From Alphaproteobacteria bacterium (lineage in GTDB: Bacteria; Pseudomonadota; Alphaproteobacteria; Rhodobacterales; Rhodobacteraceae), in NCBI GenBank assembly GCA_030431825.1, contig JAUIIJ010000007.1, positions 62,001 through 126,000 of the forward strand: a DNA stretch of 64,000 nt, given 5' to 3'. This document shows positions 59,647 to 64,000 of the stretch, piece after piece; position 1 is the first letter of the stretch; every line of letters begins with the position of its first letter. The notes under the pieces are model-generated. The model was given only the letters and a program-made list of their open reading frames with translations. It ran no database searches and had not been told where the DNA came from. Both the position numbers and the translations under genes were made by a program.

Positions 59647-60283
59647 AAAGCTGTTTCGCCTCTTCCAAGGTTTCGAACATGTGAAGGCGCCCGTCCATCA
59701 GCACCGCCGCCGAGTGGGCAAACTGCTCGAGCACCGACGGCTGGTGCGATACGATGACGATCGTGGTGGTCGCCAGCCGTTCCTGCAGGATATCGCCCGC
59801 TTTCCTGTTGAATTCCACATCGGTGCTTCCGGGCATGCCTTCGTCGATCAGGTACATATCGAAATCGAGCGCCAGCATCAGCGCAAAAGACAGCCGGGCG
59901 CGCATTCCGGACGAATAGGTGCCCAGAGGCTGATCGAAATATTCGCCCAGGTTACACAGCCAGCGGCAGTAGGATTCGACATAATCCGGATCGATTCCAT
60001 AGATTTTCGCGATGTAGCGACAGTTTGCCAGTGCCGAGACCCGCTTTTCGACCCCGCCCATGTATCCGAGGGGAAAAGACACCCTGCATCGGCGTCTGAT
60101 CTCGCCTTCATCGGGCTTTTCCAGCCCGGCCATCATGTTGATCAAGGTTGTCTTGCCGGTGCCGTTCGGCGCGAGAATGCCAAGCGAATGTCCCAGGTCG
60201 ACACGAAAGGACGCCTGATCCAGGATCACCTTGCGACGGGTGCCGGTCCAGAAGGATTTGCTGACATTGTCGAATTCGAGCAT
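59624..60283 (-). CDS. kpsT: ABC transporter ATP-binding protein for capsule export (KpsT family)
   Basis: A 219-residue ATPase that powers export of a lipid-linked polysaccharide. It has Walker A APNGTGKTT (38-46), the ABC signature YSSGMRARL (123-131), Walker B FDMYLIDEG (141-149) and the switch His in IVSHQPS. YSSGMRAR is the KpsT variant. The ATG at 60283 gives the family start (LEFDNVSKSF). Its normal membrane partner kpsM is not adjacent: upstream lies an unrelated divergent gene, downstream kpsE. It must therefore work with a permease encoded elsewhere. Confidence 0.9.
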   Translation of the reverse strand: MLEFDNVSKSFWTGTRRKVILDQASFRVDLGHSLGILAPNGTGKTTLINMMAGLEKPDEGEIRRRCRVSFPLGYMGGVEKRVSALANCRYIAKIYGIDPDYVESYCRWLCNLGEYFDQPLGTYSSGMRARLSFALMLALDFDMYLIDEGMPGSTDVEFNRKAGDILQERLATTTIVIVSHQPSVLEQFAHSAAVLMDGRLHMFETLEEAKQLYDYQTQG

Positions 60284-60485
60284 CGATTTTCTGTTTCGCG
60301 CGACCAGCGCCGCGTGCTGCATGAGTTTGTCGTCTTCCCCCAGCGTACCGGGTGAACCTTAACGTTATATATGCGCGAGTTAGGCCATTTTATGTCGAAC
60401 TGCGATAGAATTGTCCCTGTCTTGCGCCGGCGACGGGTTTGGGCGAACGGTTGACAATCGCGGCGCCCGATCGTTCGGATGATCC
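60284..60485. promoter_or_regulatory. Divergent gap between kpsT and the uracil-DNA-glycosylase-like gene
   Basis: This 202-base region holds an AT-richer stretch (60360-60392; TTAACGTTATATATGCGCGAG then TTAGGCC) that could carry the promoter of the capsule operon on the minus strand. TTAACGTTA is a 9-base near-palindrome. No gene with family resemblance is seen, and no terminator is apparent. Confidence 0.35.
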
Positions 60486-61100
60486 ATGACCTCTTCTGAT
60501 CCCACCGGTTGCGATCCTGCGCCGCTCGCCGAACAGATCGCGCGATGCAGAATCTGTGCCGACAGGTTTGCCGCCACCGCCACGGCGCACCGGCCGCGTC
60601 CGGTGGTCTGGTTTCGCCCGTCGGCGCGCATGTTGATCGCCGGGCAGGCACCGGGCGCGCGCGTGCACGCATCGGGACGCCCGTTTACGGACCCCTCGGG
60701 CGATCGTCTGCGGGACTGGCTGGGGCTTGACGACGCGGCATTCTATGACCGAGACAAGGTCGCCATTGTTCCGATGGCCTTCTGTTTTCCGGGCTATAAC
60801 GCGCGCAAGGCCGACCTTCCTCCGCCGCCGATATGCGCGCGCACCTGGCGCGAGGAGGTGATGTCAGAGCTGAGCGCAGTGCGATTGACCGTCCTGGTGG
60901 GTGGGCATGCGCAGAAATGGCACCTTGGCACCCGGCGGCCCGTGACCGAGGTTGTTCAGGGATGGCGCGACCATGCGCCCCGCGTGTTCCCCTTGCCTCA
61001 TCCGTCCTGGCGCAATAGCGCATGGCTGAAACGAAACCCCTGGTTTGAATCCGACCTGCTGCCGGTGTTGCGCAGCCGGGTGCGCGAGGTACTGCAATGA
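60486..61100 (+). CDS. Uracil-DNA-glycosylase-superfamily protein (family 4-like)
   Basis: A 204-residue protein with the superfamily loops GQAPGARVHASGRPF (about 56-70, catalytic water loop, GEAPG type) and PHPSWRN near 176-182 (minor-groove loop, HPS). Four cysteines (C20, C23 in CRIC, C97 near FCFPG, and one in ICARTW near 116) could hold an Fe-S cluster as in family 4 enzymes. It may remove uracil from DNA. The ATG at 60486 lacks a strong ribosome site. The stop overlaps the next ATG (ATGA). Confidence 0.82.
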   Translation: MTSSDPTGCDPAPLAEQIARCRICADRFAATATAHRPRPVVWFRPSARMLIAGQAPGARVHASGRPFTDPSGDRLRDWLGLDDAAFYDRDKVAIVPMAFCFPGYNARKADLPPPPICARTWREEVMSELSAVRLTVLVGGHAQKWHLGTRRPVTEVVQGWRDHAPRVFPLPHPSWRNSAWLKRNPWFESDLLPVLRSRVREVLQ

Positions 61101-61888
61101 ACGAGACAACGCCGCTGGACATGGCCCATGCCGCCATGACGGCACATCCCGATGACGACTCGGCGCGGCTGCGTTTCTACGAGCGGCTGGGTGATAACGA
61201 GTTGTTTCTGCTGCTGACCGAAGAGGCGCAGGGCGACTCGCTCTCGCCCGAAGTCTTCGACGTGGCCGACGGTCAGTTCGTTCTGGCCTTTGACCGCGAA
61301 ACCCGTCTTGCCCGGTTCACGGGGCGCCCGGCACCCTATGCGTCGCTGTCGGGACGGGTCCTCGCACAGATGCTGGCCGGGCAGGGCATCGGCATCGGTT
61401 TGAACCTCGATGTCGCGCCATCCTCGATCCTGATCCCGTCCGAGGCACTGACGTGGCTGTCTGAAACGCTGGGCCATGCACCGGATCAGATCACCTCGCG
61501 GATCGCCGAAGTGTCGCCGCCAGCGGGTCTGCCCGAGGCCGTGATCGCGGCGCTGGATACCAAGCTCGCCATGGCGGTCGGTTACGCACGTGCGGCCTAT
61601 CTTGTCAGCGTGGTTCACGAGAACGGATCGCGCGGTCACATGCTGGGTTTCGTTGCGGCCCGTCCGGAAGCGCAGGCCGCCCTGGCACGGGCTGCGGGCG
61701 AGGCCCTGACCTTTTCCGGCATCGAGGCCGGCTCGATCGACGTTGCCTTCTTCGAGGAAACGGATGGCATTACGGCAAAACTCGACCGGTTCGGATTGCG
61801 CTTTGACCTGCCGGTACCTCCGGAGTCCGAAACAATCGAGCTCCGCGCGCCGGGTTCCGACCCCGACAAGCCGCCGATTTTGCGATAA
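61097..61888 (+). CDS. SseB family protein
   Basis: A 263-residue protein with an N-terminal SseB domain (about 10-130; DDDSARLRFYERLGDNELFL, VLAFDRETRLARFTGRPAPY). It has a second, SseB_C-like region at about 150-245 containing FVAARPEAQAALARAAGEAL. In enterobacteria SseB raises serine sensitivity and its role elsewhere is unclear. Translation is coupled to the uracil-DNA-glycosylase-like gene by a four-base overlap. The pair is divergent from kpsT. Confidence 0.8.
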   Translation: MNETTPLDMAHAAMTAHPDDDSARLRFYERLGDNELFLLLTEEAQGDSLSPEVFDVADGQFVLAFDRETRLARFTGRPAPYASLSGRVLAQMLAGQGIGIGLNLDVAPSSILIPSEALTWLSETLGHAPDQITSRIAEVSPPAGLPEAVIAALDTKLAMAVGYARAAYLVSVVHENGSRGHMLGFVAARPEAQAALARAAGEALTFSGIEAGSIDVAFFEETDGITAKLDRFGLRFDLPVPPESETIELRAPGSDPDKPPILR

Positions 61889-61982
61889 TCCGCCGCCGAT
61901 TGAAACATTTCACAGGGTTGCAGTCACGTCATATCCGGTTTGCTCACAGCCGCGCGAGGGGGGCTGCGCAATCTGAAACCCG

Positions 61983-61994
61983 CAACCTAGGTTG
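61983..61994. promoter_or_regulatory. 12-base perfect palindrome upstream of the YHS-domain gene
   Basis: CAACCTAGGTTG is fully self-complementary and lies 49 bases before the ATG at 62044. Its position fits an operator or a promoter-overlapping site for a metal- or redox-responsive regulator, but no regulator gene is nearby. Function unproven. Confidence 0.35.
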
Positions 61995-62043
61995 GCGTCA
62001 CGCGGATGGCACTGGGCCGACGCGAAGCATGAAAGGACTTGCT

Positions 62044-62562
62044 ATGAAACGTTTCGCCTTGGCCATCGTTGCCGCCACGACCCTGGCGCTTCCGGTCTTT
62101 GCCGGAGAGCAATATGTGGACAACACCGGTTTTGCGGTATCCGGCTATGACGTGGTTGCCTATCGGAGCCTGACCCAAAACCCGGTCGGCACGAAGCAAC
62201 CTGCGGGCGTACCCGGCCGCGCGGATATTACCGCCGAGTACAATGGCGCCACCTTTGCCTTTGCCAGCGAGGAAAACCGGGACAAGTTCCTGAGCGATCC
62301 CGCGAAATTCGCGCCGCAATACGACGGCCATTGCGCTTTCGGCGTCAGCAAGGGCGGCAAGGTGCCCGGCAACCCGAACCTGTGGCGGATCGTCGATGAC
62401 AAGCTCTACCTGAACATCAGCGAAAATGTCGTGGGCTTCTGGGAAGAGGACATTCCGGGCAATCTCGACCTGGCCAATGGCAACTGGCCCGAGATCGAAC
62501 CGGCTGCCGCGTCGGAAAACCCGATCCCGAATTTCACGTCGTCCGCGCCGGCGTCCAACTGA
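62044..62562 (+). CDS. Secreted YHS domain-containing protein
   Basis: A 172-residue periplasmic protein. A signal peptide (KRFALAIVAATTLALPVFA) is cleaved near residue 20. The YHS domain (about 27-125) has GFAVSGYDVVAYRSL, GATFAFASEENRDKFLSDPAKFAPQY and a single Cys in GHCAFGV. The last 30 residues are acidic and Pro/Ala-rich. YHS domains bind metal or sit on metal-transport proteins, and this standalone secreted type is common in marine bacteria. The ATG at 62044 precedes the signal; the in-frame upstream codon adds a non-family leader. Confidence 0.82.
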   Translation: MKRFALAIVAATTLALPVFAGEQYVDNTGFAVSGYDVVAYRSLTQNPVGTKQPAGVPGRADITAEYNGATFAFASEENRDKFLSDPAKFAPQYDGHCAFGVSKGGKVPGNPNLWRIVDDKLYLNISENVVGFWEEDIPGNLDLANGNWPEIEPAAASENPIPNFTSSAPASN

Positions 62563-62622
62563 TCGGACCACCCGCAGACCCACCTGTCCCGCTGTTGGGG
62601 CAGGTGATCATGCCGGTCCGAT
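62562..62622 (+). terminator. Two-tier hairpin after the YHS-domain gene
   Basis: An outer stem ATCGGACC (62562-62569) with GGTCCGAT (62615-62622) encloses an inner stem CACCTGTCCC (62581-62590) with GGGGCAGGTG (62597-62606), one mismatch. It starts at the last base of the stop codon. There is no T-run, but the length and stability suggest a terminator or 3' end protector. Confidence 0.55.
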
Positions 62623-62780
62623 GAGGTCGCGGGACGTCTCGGGATCAACCCGCCACGGGTGATGCAGGCTTGTCATGAAATGCATCAGGGATGGCGGCAG
62701 GGGAACATGTCCCGCACATACCTTTCACCTGTACCCGGCTCATGTCGTTGCCATGCCTGCGCTTGGCAACGACCCACGGT

Positions 62781-63368
62781 TCAGCGCCGACGATCGCGCC
62801 GGGCACTCATCGGTTGGAACGCAACGCCGACATGTGCCTCGCAATAGGGTTTCCCGGCCTGGACCGGCAGGCCGCAGAACCAGAAATCTTCTGTCGCCGG
62901 ATCGCCGACGGGCCATTTGCAGGTCCGTTCGGTCAGCTCCATCAGGCTGATCTTTTTCGATTTCTTTTCGACTTCGTTGACCTTGGCGAGCGCCTCGGGG
63001 CTGATTTCGTTGGCAGAGGGTTGCGGTGGCAGCGGCTGGCCTGCGGGGATGATCTGCTTGCGGGCCGGAACCGCCGGCTTGGCCTCTGCCGCCGGTTCCT
63101 GTACCGCTGCCGGTCGCGCGGCTTCGGTCTTGGGCATGGGGCGCGGCTTGGCCTCGGGCTTGGGGGCGGCAGGAGCCGGCTTGGCCTTGACCTCGGACTT
63201 GGCGGCTGCCGGTGTGCCTGAATTGCGGTTGGACAGGCCAAGGCGATGCACCTTGCCGATTACCGCATTGCGGGTCACACCACCAAGTTCCTTTGCGATC
63301 TGGCTGGCCGACTGGCCTTCCCCCCACATTTTCTTGAGTGTCTCGACGCGCTCGTCAGTCCAGGACAT
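62781..63368 (-). CDS. gcrA: GcrA cell-cycle regulator
   Basis: A 195-residue alphaproteobacterial transcription factor that activates genes through sigma-70 at methylated GANTC sites. The N-terminal DNA-binding domain (about 1-45) reads SWTDERVETLKKMWGEGQSA and NAVIGKVHRLGLSNR. A long Ala/Pro/Lys-rich linker (about 52-135) precedes the C-terminal RNA-polymerase-binding part with CKWPVGDPATEDFWFCG (two Cys). I start at the canonical MSWTDERVE ATG (63366-63368), preceded by GGAAAGG; an in-frame TTG two codons earlier is not needed. It lies downstream of the DMT gene on the same strand. Confidence 0.95.
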   Translation of the reverse strand: MSWTDERVETLKKMWGEGQSASQIAKELGGVTRNAVIGKVHRLGLSNRNSGTPAAAKSEVKAKPAPAAPKPEAKPRPMPKTEAARPAAVQEPAAEAKPAVPARKQIIPAGQPLPPQPSANEISPEALAKVNEVEKKSKKISLMELTERTCKWPVGDPATEDFWFCGLPVQAGKPYCEAHVGVAFQPMSARRDRRR

Positions 63369-63387
63369 TGGCAACCTTTCCAGCTAA

Positions 63388-63416
63388 AAAGCGGCCTCCG
63401 TAGGACAGGCCGCTTT
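63388..63416 (-). terminator. Rho-independent terminator of the DMT transporter gene
   Basis: AAAGCGGCCT (63388-63397) pairs with AGGCCGCTTT (63407-63416) around a 9-base loop. On the minus strand the stem ends in GCTTTTTAG, giving a U-run. It separates the DMT gene (ending at 63458) from gcrA, whose start lies 20 bases downstream. The gcrA promoter must therefore lie inside or upstream of this hairpin. Confidence 0.75.
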
Positions 63417-63457
63417 AGATATCTCATGCCGCGCTATTTTAATCACTGTGGCCCGAG

Positions 63458-64000
63458 TTACAAGGTATCTTGCGTCGGAACGGGCCGTATGCGTGCCTCG
63501 CGAAGCGCAAGCAGCAAGGCCCCGGCGATGATCGTCATCGCCCCGATCAGGGATACCGTATCGGGAACGACACCAAATCCGATGAAATCGTAAACCGCCG
63601 CAGCGATCAGCGTGGCGTAGCTGAAGGGCGCGACAAAGCTGGCATCGGCGCGGGCCATGGCGTTGACGAACAGGGTCTGCGCACAGGCCATGAGAACACC
63701 CAGCCCGGCCAGCGCGCCCCATTGAAGCGGCGTCGGCGGCACCCAGACAGGCAATACCGCGAGCGTGGCGATGCCGAGACCTATCATGTTGTTGACCAGC
63801 AGGATCTGAAAGATCGGCTCGCGCCCCGAGAGCTTCTTGATGAAGATCAGCTCCATTCCCATAAGCGCCGCCGCCGCAAGCGCCAGGAGCGCGGCGGGCT
63901 GGAAGCTCTCGGGTGTCGGGCGCAGCAGGATCATCGCCCCGATCAGGGCGATGATGGCGGCGGTCCATCGCACCGGACCGACACGTTCACCCAGCAGCGG
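63458..64000 (-). CDS. EamA/DMT-superfamily transporter, N-terminus beyond the right window edge
   Basis: The C-terminal 180 residues of a drug/metabolite transporter. The frame is open to the edge and reads PLLGERVGPVRWTAAIIALI at its start, the typical end of the first EamA repeat. It then has FIKKLSGREPIFQILLVNNM, ALAGLGVLMACAQTLFVNAM and a final hydrophobic helix (GAMTIIAGALLLALREARI). It is related to the DMT protein at 13860-14765, sharing PLLGERVGP-x-RW. The substrate is unknown. Confidence 0.85.
   Translation of the reverse strand, partial: PLLGERVGPVRWTAAIIALIGAMILLRPTPESFQPAALLALAAAALMGMELIFIKKLSGREPIFQILLVNNMIGLGIATLAVLPVWVPPTPLQWGALAGLGVLMACAQTLFVNAMARADASFVAPFSYATLIAAAVYDFIGFGVVPDTVSLIGAMTIIAGALLLALREARIRPVPTQDTL

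Noticed and set aside
1..64000. tRNA, rRNA, insertion sequences, prophage and CRISPR arrays
   Set aside because: No cloverleaf, rRNA segment, transposase, integrase or spaced short repeats were recognised by eye; a dedicated search (tRNAscan, ISfinder, CRISPR finder) would be decisive.
1..64000. An antiphage defence system or biosynthetic cluster
   Set aside because: No recognisable nuclease, helicase, reverse transcriptase, toxin-antitoxin pair, NRPS or PKS; the window is metabolic and envelope genes.

Overview
The window is GC-rich DNA from an alphaproteobacterium, most likely a marine Rhodobacterales (Roseobacter-group) chromosome. The evidence is a GcrA cell-cycle regulator, a tripartite TRAP transporter, 3-hydroxyisobutyrate-dehydrogenase and DenD-type sugar-acid enzymes, a peroxide-free (PuuD) purine pathway and CDGSH, YigZ and DUF167 housekeeping neighbours. 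Genes are dense, many with 1-4 bp (ATGA) overlaps. No tRNA, rRNA, CRISPR array, insertion sequence or prophage was seen.

Left part (1-14.8 kb): a sugar-acid catabolic island. On the minus strand an SDR, an IlvD/EDD dehydratase, an FAH-family hydrolase and a D-2-hydroxyacid dehydrogenase form a likely operon. In this order of chemistry an aldonic acid would be dehydrated, oxidised and cleaved to pyruvate plus a small hydroxy acid. Divergently lie a 3-hydroxyisobutyrate-type dehydrogenase, a D-erythronate dehydrogenase (DenD), a convergent GntR/FCD regulator, a TRAP transporter (DctP, DctQ, DctM), a UxaA/GarD-type dehydratase, a second beta-hydroxyacid dehydrogenase and a DMT exporter. Between the two arms are wrecks of two older genes: an L-idonate 5-dehydrogenase fragment, and an SDR whose first and last residues are joined by a large in-frame deletion.

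Central metabolism (15-31 kb): aceE-aceF-lpdA encodes a homodimeric-E1 pyruvate dehydrogenase complex whose E3 has its own lipoyl domain. It is followed by an EthD-like protein, an AraC regulator, a GAPDH with a LacI-type operator, an orphan sugar transferase with a structured leader, a small lipoprotein, xylBA, a ROK repressor with two candidate operators, and glucokinase.

Envelope and purine catabolism (31-47 kb): TamB (with seven 61-residue tandem repeats) and TamA are translationally coupled. Then comes urate breakdown: puuD, a LysR regulator, hiuH, a puuE-uraD fusion, allA, an NCS2 permease and ureidoglycine aminohydrolase, with a second GAPDH and a lipoprotein between the last two. Two secreted proteins of unknown function follow.

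Right part (47-64 kb): small housekeeping genes (EI24 membrane protein, nitroreductase, HDAC-like deacetylase, DUF167, M48 lipoprotein protease, YigZ, CDGSH, RimO, AsmA-like), a capsule/Kdo operon on the minus strand (kpsT, kpsE, kdsA, phosphohexomutase) that lacks the permease gene kpsM, a uracil-DNA-glycosylase-like gene coupled to SseB, a YHS-domain protein, gcrA, and a DMT transporter cut by the right edge. Gene starts were adjusted from the longest frames using ribosome-binding sites, signal peptides and family N-termini. Functional assignments come from motif recognition alone; no database search was possible.
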